This document shows, in pieces, positions 33,059 to 45,700 of a DNA stretch of 64,000 nucleotides. The stretch lies in the NCBI GenBank assembly GCA_034231615.1, contig CM067317.1, positions 19,489,379 to 19,553,378 on the forward strand, in the 5' to 3' direction. The translations under genes and the position numbers were made by a program. Position 1 is the stretch's first letter; each line of letters begins with the position of its first letter. The notes under the pieces were generated by a model. It ran no database searches. It was not told the origin of the DNA and saw only the letters and a program-made list of their open reading frames with translations. This stretch comes from Meghimatium bilineatum (lineage: Eukaryota > Mollusca > Gastropoda > Stylommatophora > Philomycidae).

Positions 33059-33957
33059 TACTATGAGGGACATATATACGATTTAAAATTGTATTATTTC
33101 ATTTCAAAGAATTTGGTAAAAATTCATTCTTTGTAAATATTTTAGTACATGGTAGGCATTAGCCATAGCTAGTGCTATTAATCACATGTTTTATTGTTTA
33201 TTCTAGCCTAATTATGATTTCTCCTATTACAATATATGTATATTGTGTGTTAATTGGATATTGCTTATTTACTGAAGGCATGTTTGTTAGTCAGACATAA
33301 TTGGATGGAGGAATGTATTCGTTTCCTTTATTAAAGTAAAGTACTGATTCCCAATTCCATCGAGATCACAATATTACCACATCATCATAACATATTTATT
33401 TCATTAACTTATTGCCATATCTTCTACCTGGAAATTGTATCAATCTAAATCTCTTGTTATTTTGCTTTCAGGTATTGTTCAATTCTGTAATTATTACATA
33501 TGTTTATCTTTTTACTATATAATTTTTCAGACTTGTCTTACTTTTCTGTTTTGTTACTCTATTCCCATTTCTGAAAGGTTCTATAAGACGATAATTCCAT
33601 AGTCTTGAATCATAGGCTATTACTGTTCATTTAATTATGTGTTTATCCCTGTATTGATACATATATTTTGGTCGAAACGTCGATTTTCTCTCGCTTATAT
33701 GCTTTACATAAGCTTATTTTATAACATGTGCTAATATGTATTTACTGAGAGACAAGTACCTATTTAAAAGAATCCAAATTTAAACAACAATACAATCGAA
33801 AAATATATTATACAATAAATCATATCTGCTGGGAGTATTCAACTAAGGTACATAACTTTATATATATTTTATTTTAGAGGAACAATCGGGTTACAAAACT
33901 TTATAAACGCTTCTGCTGTTTCTTGTATGTTTTGATTCCTCGGAATTATAAACAATA
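33059..33957. other. intergenic, nothing recognised
   Basis: A+T-rich sequence without supportable features. Confidence 0.4.
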
Positions 33958-34117
33958 CCACCGAAGACGGATGTGTCAGGCAATTGGTACAAATAAAACG
34001 GCGACACAAAGCATTTCATTTCTCTGGACTGCAACCTACTGGAGATCTAGTAGAATTATTGTCCTGCAACAATAGAGATCCAGCGGGAGTTTGAGAATGA
34101 AAACTGAAGAAGAAGAT
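33958..34117 (+). repeat. GAA-tailed repeat, complete short form (+)
   Basis: CCGAAGACGGATGTGTCAGG at the start, CTCTGGACTGCAACCTACTG in the middle, GAGATCCAGCGGGAGTTTGA and a GAAGAAGAAGAT tail. The cleanest short copy. Confidence 0.75.
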
Positions 34118-34229
34118 AAAAATAGAGCTCTTGTATCATGTGTGCAAGGGAAAGTTAAACTCAGAGCTTTATCCATAAGACACAAACAGCGATGAATAAT
34201 ACTTTAGAATCATCCGTTTTACATAGTAA

Positions 34230-34440
34230 ATTTTTAAGTAGGAAGCCAGAGGACAATTTAAAAATTCTTGAGACTAACGGGGATTGAACCAGTCCGTTCA
34301 ACGGCACCAAATCGCCTAGCAACTATTGCACACGCGTTCTTCCGTATTTGACTAACTGCATCTCCAAAAACGATGCGATTTTGTCAAGCCTTTCAAACCG
34401 TGCATTCAAAGTCACCAGAACGGACCAATCGAGACAAGGA
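34230..34440 (-). repeat. tRNA-derived SINE (family 3)
   Basis: The reverse complement contains GGCGATTTGGTGCCGTTGAA, the B box GGTTCAATCCC and CGTTAGTCTCAAGAATTTTT. The last parts recur at 48590-48670 and 48870-49040. Confidence 0.65.
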
Positions 34441-35640
34441 CTATCACAACAACAACAAACATCCCGTACAGGTATTGAAATATCCTCAGTAACAACAAAC
34501 ATATACCATATAATATCCGTATTAGTTAATCCGTATCCGTATTAATATCCGTTCTGGTGACTGAATCTGCCTACATCAAGATAGCAAGCGCAGGACAAAC
34601 TTCATATCTTTAACAATAATGCGGACAGATTCAAATATTCAAGTATTTAAGATCTTACGTCATTGCACTCAGAGTAGCTCCATAGGTACTCAGTCTCTTT
34701 TAGATGATTGTACGCGTTATTCTTCTATGTCTGCTTATCGTTCCAGTTGCGCGCTGATTTTTCATACATCTAGTTCGACCACTCTCTAGTCCTTCTTTGC
34801 TTGTCCCATACTTGATACCTTATTCTGTCCATGGTTTCTATTGCCTAGCGAAACAAAGTATAAGCACTGCGGCCAATGATCAGTCTCATCAGCCAAGATA
34901 AGTGGTGTTTGTTTATGAATCAGCGAGCATGACTTTTCAGTAGGAGAGCTTAGTCTCAGAACATAACTTAATCATTTTTTGCATAAGGTAGTAGTTTTTT
35001 TAAGTGAGAAGAGTCTGCTGTTAATTCCATCTGTAACAGATGGTAAAATTGATTAAGCCAATGCATAGAGCATATCACATTTATACAGACAAATCAAAAG
35101 TTTATTTCTTATTTTGAGAAGTCAACATTAGTTTGCAGTGATAGATACAAAAGTAAGAAAATAATAAATACAAAACAGTTCATATCTTCCTGGTCGTATT
35201 TGTTCATAGTCGTTGAAAACACATGGCGACATAGCTGAATAAGTATTGCTAGATGAATTATAATTTGTTTACGAAGTTGCCCCCTACGTTGACAGTTCAA
35301 TTTTAGTTGACATTGGATTTCTCTTTATTAACGTAGGTTGGTGTTGAGTAAATACTTTTATGGAGAGTGTATGTGTCATGATCTGGTAGGAAGAGAAATG
35401 ACAGTAATATAAAAGCGCGACCGATTGTAGTAGAAGTCCTGTTAGCTAAAATTATCACGTGACCGGGCAAATGCCACCTTTTTGTAAACAAACAACGCAT
35501 AGAATCGTGATCTGACGTAAGTTATACTGTGTTATGATTTATTTTGATAAAAAAAGTATGTTTAATTTCTTCTAATATCGTCAAATAAATATATCACACA
35601 ATAATATTATAGAAGAAAGGCAGCAGATGTCTATATATAT
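34441..35640. other. intergenic, nothing recognised
   Basis: Short chance frames only. Confidence 0.35.
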
Positions 35641-35644
35641 ACAT

Positions 35645-35654
<10 letters not shown>

Positions 35655-35689
<35 letters not shown>
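35655..35689. repeat. (AC)n microsatellite
   Basis: Uninterrupted AC dinucleotide run. Confidence 0.95.
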
Positions 35690-35693
<4 letters not shown>

Positions 35694-35699
35694 CATATA

Positions 35700-35800
35700 T
35701 CAGGCTCTGTGTCGACGTGGTCACAGTGACCAACCAAAAAATGCTGGGTTGATGATTGCATCCTAAATAGCATAAGCTACCAATTTTTATATATATAAAT
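35700..35800 (+). repeat. partial copy of the 51577-51935 element
   Basis: AAAATGCTGGGTTGATGATT, GCATCCTAAATAGCATAAGC and TACCAATTTTTA follow 51865-51920 with point changes. Confidence 0.5.
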
Positions 35801-36539
35801 ACGTAAGACATACAAAGTAGCAGCAGAACTTTGTCCTTATTTATTCCACTTGGTCTTGATTTAAGATATACACATTATGGTAATCCTATTTTTCAGGAAT
35901 TATTGATTTTCTGTTTTTGCGATAATGAGATCACATATTTATTTGCACCAAAGTTATCCATAGGCCGAGAATTGGAGATACATAGATAGGACACAATGAA
36001 AGCGTTTGTTGGATGTATGAGTTAAACCAACGAGCCACGTAGTCGTCAGCACCTATACTCATCGACATCTGCTAAAGCAGACTAATCACATTTGATTCTG
36101 TTCAGCCATGTGATATTGGTTCATTATTAAACCAATAATAATATCGTTTGTAAATAAAAATGAGCTGATAAATAATTTCTTAGGGGCACTCCTTAAGAAC
36201 ACGTTTATTTCGTGCTTGCTTTTCGTTAGAATCAATGCCATCAATAAAAAAAAGAACTACCATAGAAGTGACATTGTTGTTCAGCCCAGCATCTGTCGCT
36301 GCTTACAGTTCACACTTTCTAAAAAAAACCAAAAAAAAAAATGGAATGTGATTTATTCTTACAAAGATTACACATTTTTAAATTATTGTTTGTTTGTGCT
36401 AAATAGAAGTCTGCAGCATTTCAAAGAAACCAGAAATAATAAACTGTCAATATCTATATATGCGTATGCTTATTCATGATCAATATAATATTGAATTTAC
36501 TAATATTCAGTATTGCTAGCTCAAATATCATCATGTGTC

Positions 36540-36549
36540 TATAAAATAA
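36540..36549 (+). promoter_or_regulatory. possible TATA box of the VWC-type gene
   Basis: TATAAAATAA stands 66 bases before the ATG at 36615, leaving room for a short leader. Position and sequence fit; A+T-rich surroundings weaken the case. Confidence 0.35.
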
Positions 36550-36614
36550 ACATTTTATTCGAACTAAGTGCATTGTTACCTTCTGAAGGTTTATAACATA
36601 CACAAAACGCTACA

Positions 36615-36758
36615 ATGGTGGTCGTGTTTACAATGGTTGCAAAGGATATATTTGTCTTGTGTGTCATCTTCTGCCTATCTTCCACAGCAGAAGCTATGAT
36701 AGTAGAAGAGACAACTACAACAGAGTCATTTTGCGATTACAATGGCCAATTATACACT
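36615..36758 (+). CDS. VWC-type gene exon 1: signal peptide and opening unit
   Basis: 144 nt, residues 1-48. Starts MVVVFTMVAKDIFVLCVIFC; after AEA comes an acidic and Thr-rich stretch (EETTTTES) and the opening FCDYNGQLYT. The donor is GTAAGT. Confidence 0.85.
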
Positions 36759-39700
36759 GTAAGTAACCACACATCTTTCACCACATTCTCTGTTTTTCTA
36801 GACAGGTAAATATTTAAACCAAATCATTCTCCAGAATAGTCATGCGTGCATATTCCCGCCGGAGTACTTGTCTTGGCTGATGCCACTGTTTCCTTAGTTT
36901 TAATTGTCTTGCGACACACAAACTATGATAAGTTGCATACATCCAAGTTAAGTGACGCTGTTTGGAATCAGCAAGCAGGAATATTCTGGTAAAAGACGCC
37001 ATATAGATACTCGCTTAATAGATATGTATATGCTAACAAAACAAAACAAAAATCCATCGACAGAAAGCAGGTATAAAAACAAAAAACTGACAGACAGCAG
37101 ACAAAAAAATCCAACTGAAAAATGGTACATTAATATCGACTGACAAAGAGCAGATAATAAAACCAATCGACAGACAGCAGATAAAAATCCTAAAGTCAGC
37201 AGATAAGACATTGACCTATACTGTACATAAAAAACGACCGACAGGTTAGTTAGTTTGTTCCTTTCGTGCCGCAAGCGACACATAGGGCAGAGGTTTTGGT
37301 TCTCCATATGATGCGGTCCGTTGCCTGCAGCTTGAGTTCCTGGATGGCCTTACGGCATATTAATTCCCTTTCTTTAAGAATGGTGTTTTTAATGGTATTA
37401 GGTCTTCCTTTTGTCTTTTACCCTCAGGTGACCACATAAGGGCTTGTTAGTTTATTCTGTTTACATCTAGTCGTAAAACGTGACCAAGGTATTTCCATCT
37501 TCGTTGTCTTATGATGTTTGAAACATACTCTTGGTGTGTTTTGTCTCTTTGATCACTATTTGTGACGAAGTCGCTCCATTCTTATGTTCATCAGTTTGCG
37601 TAGACATTTGTTTTCGAAGCTGTTTAGTTTGTTGTCTGTTGCTTGAGTTGATTTCCAGCTTTCACTACCATACGTTAGCACTGATACAATACATGAGTTA
37701 AATAGCTTTAGTTTGGTGTTTGTCCCTAGATCTTTTGATTTCCAGATATTAGTTAATTTAGCAAATGTGCTAGCTGCCACTGCTATACGTGTGTTTATTT
37801 CTTTCAGTGAGTCTCCGTCAACAAACATTCGGCTGCCCAAGTAATTAAAGCTGGAGAGTTTTTCCAGTATTTGGTTATTTACTAAGATGTTATTTGTTGA
37901 GCTGGTAAGTTCCATGATATTTGATTTGGACGTGTTATCTGAAGGCCAATTTGCTCTGTGAGTGTGCATAGTGTGTTGGTTATATCTTGTGTCTGTTGGT
38001 GAGTAGAGTTTAATAATGCGATGTCATCTGCAAAAACAAGGTCAGTTAAAGTGCAGTTTTTGAGCCATTGTATACCCGCTTTTTCATCATGAATTGTTTT
38101 ACGCATGATCCAGTCGATGGCTATTCCAAATAGCATTGGTGATAATATGCAGCCATGTTTCACTCCTGTGTTGACATTGAACCATTCTGAATTTCCTGTA
38201 TCTGTTCTTACCCAACAGGTTGCTTCATGGTAAAGGGCTTTTATGATGTTTATATTTTTATCTGGAATCCATAGATTTTAAGGATCTCCCATAGTGCCGG
38301 ACGATGTATACTGTCGAATGCCTTTTGAAAGTCTATAAAGTTAATTATCAAGGGACTTTGAAACTCAATTGAATTTTCTATAATAATTCTAAGAGTGAAG
38401 ATGTGATCTACACACGAACGGTTAGGTCTAAAACCGGCTTGTTCTTCTCTAAGTCTTTGATCAACAGCAATTTTCTACCGACACGTAGATAGCAGATAAA
38501 AAATAAAAAAACGACGAATATGCTGACATATAACGATGATGAAGATTATAATAACGATGGTATTCCTCCTTTGCACGCGAATATGAGGATGGCATGAAAA
38601 AACTATAAAATGTGGTATATAAATTTTTAAAAAACTAGATAATTTCTGGTTGTCTAATTTGGTTTTGGTTTATGGATTTCCAGATGCCCAATGAGTCCGA
38701 TTCGTAACAGAAATGATCTAATGCAGTACGTGCAGGAGTACAGAGGATCTTGAGTAGAACAGTTTTCGGAATTTTCCTTCTACGTCCGTCTCGTGTAAAT
38801 TGCATGCAGCGTTCTTTATTTTCCAAATTTAGTGATGCCAGCGTTAAATGATCCTTAAAGCGCGTTTTCTGCCATCCGCTTGAACGTTTACCATCGCACA
38901 GCTCCACATTGAATAATCCCTTTGGAAAGCGCTTGTCTGGCATATGGACGATGTGGTCAGTCCAGTAGAGTTGTGACCTAATCAACAGGTCATAAATACT
39001 TTGCATACGGCACTTTTGACAGATTTTTGTGTCTAGTAAGAGATTCTGTGAACGTACTCCCATGAGGTTTCATAGGCACCGAATGTAGAAAGGATGTCGA
39101 TCGTTTCTCTCATAGACAGTCCAGGACGACGCAGCATAAAGCAGTGTTGGTATAACCACTGCGCGGTAGACGTCTTAGTTGTCAAACTGAGACCATGCCT
39201 GATCCAGACGTTACGAGAGCTCCCGAAGGACAAACTGGCGCGATAAATCCGCAGGGCAACATCATCGTTTACGACAATTAAACGGAAGGATAGAAAACAA
39301 CTAGCTAAAAAGATACACATTCATCGGCTACCACACATCCCGGTTTGACAGCGCTGTGTCGAACTGCTTGCGTTTTACGCCCGGATTCTATCACACAGTT
39401 TACGGACTATCCTTAAATTACGTCAACAATTGGTTGCCAATTTTAACTCCTCCCCTGTTACTAACAACTGTCATGTATTCAGTGACGTCCATCTTACTTA
39501 AGTATGTCAGGGACATGTTTCAACCCCCCCCCCAAAAAAAAAAAACAATTAAAAAGAAGTTTAGCAGCAGTTATTTAAAAAAAAAAACTTGGCCTATATG
39601 ATTTGTGTGTCAGATTATAAAAGAATCTTTCCAATTCAAACAATTTAAGTGGTGTATTAAAACATCACATTGTTCACATCAACGTTTGTCAATTCCCTCT

Positions 39701-42700
39701 CCCCATGTCAACTGTTAAACTTGTGTCCAATAATTGCCAAACTTTTCAGTCCCCCCCCCCCTCTCGACTCTTAATTGTTGATGTAATTTATGGACAGTAT
39801 TTTTTCTATGTAAAAAAATTGTCACTTGTAATTGTTTTGTTTCAGTCCAACGTTTTCTTTCAGCTAGTTTTGCTGCACAAAGACCAGAAAACATTATTGT
39901 AAAAATGTCCAATATATTTAAGTATATGCCAGTAGTCACCGTTCATTTCAAGTCTACATTCAGAGATCTAACGAAATGTTAATTAGCACAGTGGTTCTCA
40001 ACTTGTGGGTCGCGACCCTTTTGGGGGGTCAATTCATCTTGCCATCTTACTTTTCAAATGAAGTCCGACAACAGAGCGAGGTCGACGCTTTGCTCATTTC
40101 TTTCTCACTTGAATCCAAATCCTCGACGCAATCCGTTGTCTGGCAGCAAATGTTCTTGGACATTTATATATGACATTTACGGCATGAGATAACCAATGTA
40201 GATAGTTGTTTTATCCACACGTGACTTTCTAGATAATCTCCGTTCTTGAGCTACAACATTTCTCCTCTTTCACAAGAAGCTGCGGCTTTTCCTACTCTAT
40301 AGAGATCATCGTGGTTCGATTTTCTGCAAGTTCTTCTCATGTATCCGTACTCTATTTTAAAGGCTTTCAGTGAGATTTAACGAGTTATTGCATCGCTTCT
40401 TTTAGCCACCGATAGAGAGTTTGCTTTTATACAACTCACAAGAGAAGCGTCTTTGGAAGACGATGATCTGACATACGTATCGTACCACAGGATCTGCCCA
40501 ACGAATTTGTAAATTGTGATACTAATCCTATGACAATCAAAAACCTGTTGGAAAGCTACCCAAAATGTGATGACAAAATGAGAAACAATTGCCATGTCCT
40601 ATCTCCTTTCACCGAAAACTTTGTGGCACTGTCGGTAGCTTGTTACTGAATGCTACCATAGACGGAATTATCAATTTCGAAGTGGAAAAAGAAAGCGACG
40701 AAGAAGAATAACAATAGCAGCTAGCTACAGGACACTGGGGACGTTCCCATATGGGCTAAGGTCGCCAGTTCATCAGCCCTGTACGAGTGTTTTACGTTCA
40801 GTGTCTAAATCCGTTGTTGTATTTAGATCAATCAATCATTCAATAGATCCGTTACCTTTCAGGGTCGTAGGGGCACCACATTAGATGCTTCAGCAAACAG
40901 AGTCATCCAGCGAATTCTATCCTCAGCGATGCGGATGAGTGTGGAAATATCTTGTCCCGTCCATCCCTTAATGTTGTCTGTTCATGCCTTTATTTGCCCT
41001 CCGTTGCTTTTCGCCCTTCGACAGTTCCCTGCAGTATTGTTATTGACAAGGAATCATGTCTGCATACATGTCCAAACCATGCTAGTTTTCGTAGTTTCAC
41101 TGTTGAAAGCAATAGTTCTTATAAACCTGCATACATCTCTACTTTATTTCTTACGTACACATTGGTCTTCTGTTCCCTATAGGAAATTCGTAGAATTCGT
41201 CTGTAGCATTTGTATTCGAAAGTCTGTAATCTTCTCTCCATGTCCGCAGTGAGTGTCCAACTCTCACAACTATACAGCACAACAGAGAGCACACGCGACT
41301 TATACAATCTGACTTTCACTCCAACACTGATGTTGCTTTTCCAAATCACGTTCTTGACAAGGAAACTAACGCTCAGCTCTACAACTAACTATACAACGGA
41401 ACATTCGTTCCAACACCATACATAGAAGGCCTACTTGTTCTTAATGAGTAACATTTTCCTAAGTATTTTCAGGAAATTAAAAAATACAAATTTGTGGCAT
41501 AATTACACATAGAAAAGCTATCGATAACGACAAATGACAGTTTAGGTCTAATGGCGGGTAGGCCCATTGTATTGAATTTGTATTTGTTGTCAGGCCATTT
41601 TTCTCATTGTGACAAACAAACCTGAAAGTGAAAACACACCATTTGAAATTATATTGAAGCTACTGGAAGTCGTATTTGTTTAGCATGAAATGCTATCCAC
41701 ACATAAGTTATAGCGTCTTTACGTTCCTTTATACTGCTGGCTTTAATATATAACATATAATCGTTAGGGTCTAAGAATAAATTAGCTGATTGCTACATTG
41801 TATATCAAGAAGCTTGTGTAGGCCTAGACTATAGTGAATAGTCTCTGCATTATTGTTCTACAGAGTGAACATTATTGTTCAACAGTACATTTTCCTTACA
41901 AAATGGTAAAATTTGATGACAGATAACCTTTAAACAGAAAACACAAATGCTAAAAGTACTTACATGGTACTGTGACATGATTTTTGCAGGTTGTTCATGG
42001 TACTCATCCATTCTTCGACGACGGACGAAACCGTTAGAAAGTAAAGTAACATACCGGGAATAAATATGAACCAATACTTTTTTCCTACAAACAAAACTAA
42101 ACAGACCAAAAAATAAAAACAATGTATCATTAAATCGATACTTCTGTGATCCCGTAACTCTAAGCCGGCAAGTTTTAATTTGTAGTAAATTTAATAAAAA
42201 TAATAATGAATTTAATTCAATTTAATCTAAAATGAACTGCAAGAACTCAGTATCTAGGGTCAAACGGTCTAACCAATATACCGACTCAATTTCTTATCCG
42301 AGTACTGACAATTTCATATATAATGAACGTTGTCTTATCCATACGCAAACCAAACTGCGAATAATATTGTGTGGTAGCGATATAAAACAGATGCGAAATG
42401 TTTCATTTTATTGAATCAATTACCAAACAAAATAGCAGAAAGGATAGTATAAACCATATTTATTCTGGAAACGTTGATGAAAACACACTAAATGCTGATA
42501 ACAGTTCAATAATCCGAACATTACATATAACCGTTAGTCCTACTGAAACATATTTATACATGTTTTGAACAGAGGTCAAAGGTGAAGCAATCGTATCATT
42601 GGTCAGTTTTTGGCGAACAGCTGGACAGTAATTCGATTTTCAGCGAGCGCCACCGGCTGCATTTGATCCAAACTATGAAGGAGCTAAATATTGGCCAGAG

Positions 42701-45700
42701 GAAGCAACACTGGCGTCAAAACTGTATGTACCACTGTGTGAACTACAAAAGACAGTGAGTTTTATTCTGGAGACAGAATTACAGATATAGTCATGTTTCA
42801 AGTGAATGAAAGAAAAAGAAACATAAGGTGTTAAATATAATTGTTTTTGTTATTTATGAAAGTTTTTGCCTACGCTTTGAAAAAAATCAGACTGTCTACA
42901 CCTTCAGTTCTCCGGTAGTCAACAAGTTTTCGATTCTTAGCAATCATGATTGATTCTTAGATATTATGGCTCAAATAGTACTTCATCTTTTTTCTTATTC
43001 TCACACCGGGTATTCTTTCAAGTACAGTATCATTTATGTTATCACTTAAATAATAGTTGTGTTAAAGTTCATTACACTTTTTGACATTACCAGGTTGGAA
43101 GCCAGTTCGATATAAGAGCTTGCACTGTTGGAACTTGTCTAGATGACTTGACGGTAGATGAGACTATTACTTGTTGTGTGTACAATGCTACGCTAAACCT
43201 TCAAGTAAGTACTTTACTTTATCTTCTTTTCTTCTTCTGCGTTCAGCATCTATGGCCATGTTATATTGTCAAACCTGTCGTTAGGGCGAAGTCCACTGTC
43301 TTCTCCAGGTCAGAGCGGCTCATCGTAGCTTTTGCCTCAAGTCTGTATCCTCCGGACAGCCCTGCTGTCTCTGCTCTTTGTATGTTGGGCAATCCTCAAG
43401 TATATGTTCAGGAATCTGGTTACCGGATCCACATGGACATTCACCTGTCTATGAGATTCTCAATCGGTAAAGTTGACTCAATAGTCTGCAGTAGCATAAG
43501 GTGAAATATTGTTGTCTGTTGATATCTTTGAAGGTGATGTATTGCGTCAGATTTGTCTTCTACTAACATTTGTTTCTTCCACTTTGCTATGTCTGTGTTC
43601 TGGATTATTGTTTTTGCTTTTCCGTAGGACAGTGACTGTCTGTGTTGCTCCATTTTGCTTCCTGTATTTGACAGAACATCTGCTTTCTCATTTCCTTTAA
43701 TTCCAGAGTTTGATGGTATCCATTAATGGACAATAACTGATGATTTTTGGATAGTCTTGCTTAGCTCATGTCTGATGTTGTGCAGAATGTTTTCGTTTCT
43801 GTTGCTCTAGATTGATTCTAGTAGGGGTCTGCAATCTGTGAATATAGTTATCTTCTTTGGCCGGGACAGTCCTGTTTCGGTGAAGACTTTCAGTACTTTA
43901 CTTTATATGTTAAATTAATTTGTGTCTTCTTATCTTCTTCTTCTTCTTTTCTTCCTATTTTACCATTTATGGGTGTCGAGGGAGATACAATGTTCTTGTT
44001 CTCGCTTTTCTGGCAGCTTCAAATAATGTTATTTGGTTTTCGTGTAATGTCTCTTTGATGTTGTCGATCCAGTGTACTCTAGATCTACCCTTGTCTCTTC
44101 TTTCTGCGTCACCTCTCTTCATATATGGCTTATAAACTAATAAATCACACGGCATTCTTTCCAGATGACCAAATCATGTGTCTTCTTATTTTAATATAAA
44201 TGTATTTTGCTTAAGCTTTCAGTATTTTTCTTTCTTTTTTTTCACGCCTTTTTCTTAGTCATTTTACCAGTAATCATTGCTACAACCAGCTACATTTTAG
44301 TTGTGACTTCTTTTCTAATATTTTTTTCTGCTTTCGCTCTCACAGCACTACTCATTCTTTACTTTTGTTAAACTGAAGTGCAAGGACATCTCAGTATCAA
44401 TCGCCACTGGAAAAAATACTACAACAAATTTGCAACCGACGCAGAAGCTCTGAGACATGAAGTAAACATACTCTTTGGATTTAAAGCAAACAGCAAAGAA
44501 AAACATTATCACTCAAACATATGACTATCTTAATATAAGCGCAGAATGCAAAAATATCAGTGATTTGTATTCTAGTGAGGTAGACTCACGTGAATTGCTT
44601 GCCCAGTATTTCAAGAAGCGCGTAATCCATTGAACTCCTCCAACACATTGTAAAATCCCAGAAAATGTAGAGGCAGATAACTTTATCACCAAATGAAACA
44701 CTGCATCAGAATGACATTGGAACTACGTATGAGGTAACAAAATCAACGATTTAAAGCCACCTTTAGATCAGAGTGTGAACACACCCAGATCAAATAAATT
44801 CATCTGTTGTCTATCTTCAGCACGTCCGGCAGGACCAGGTGATAATTTCCAGTTATGCAGAGAACACAACAGACGTTATGTGTCATACCGATTCCACAAA
44901 TATTCATTTGTATTATTATTTAATTTCCAGTCGTTTAGAATCATATTGCCACTGGCGTAAAATGTCCTTGATTATGAGTTCGTAGATGGCTAGCAAGTCA
45001 TATTCTGACCGAAAATGGCCTTGGACAGTTTGGGCATGAGGTGAACACTACATATGGTTTTTGATCTATCCATGACTTTCTAGCTACTCTCTGTTGTTGA
45101 GCTGCTGCATTTTCCACTCTTCACAAGAAGCTGCGGCTTTTCTTACTCTAAAGTGCAAAGTTGCTCTATTTTGAGCAAGTTCTTACAAAGTATCATTGCT
45201 ATATTTCTTTACACATATCCTATATCTTTACGCTTAAAACATTGATGCACTGTCAGTAACAGGAGATTCATAATCAAAAATATCAAACCGTATTGCACTG
45301 GCTGCTAACTCATTCAATAAACTATCAAATATCTGACATTCAAAAACACTAAGAAATAACACAAAACTCAAAAGCTTCAACTCCTGCATAATTTCATCAT
45401 TACCATATGGATGCGAAAGTTGGAAAGCAACATTAAATTTAGAACAAAGACTAAACACCTTTGAAAATAAATGTCTTAGAAGGCTACTGAACATACGTTG
45501 ATCAGACTTCAAATCAAACACATTTGTCAGACAAGAATCAAAACAATAATATGTATCCGCCTATATTAGATAGAAAGAGTCGCTGGAGTTACATCAGACA
45601 CGCGCTACGAATGGATACCGAAAGACTCATCCGTCAAGCTTTGATCTGTTCACCCAAGGGCAAGAGAAAACAAGAAGACCAAAAGAAACTATACGTAGAA

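Noticed and set aside
43094..43504. Frame running past exon 2 (118 codons from 43148)
   Set aside because: It reads through a GTAAGT donor into an antisense LINE.
44380..44720. Possible LINE N-terminal remnant on the plus strand
   Set aside because: Only vague similarity (HKVNILFGFK-like) with many stops; not enough to support.
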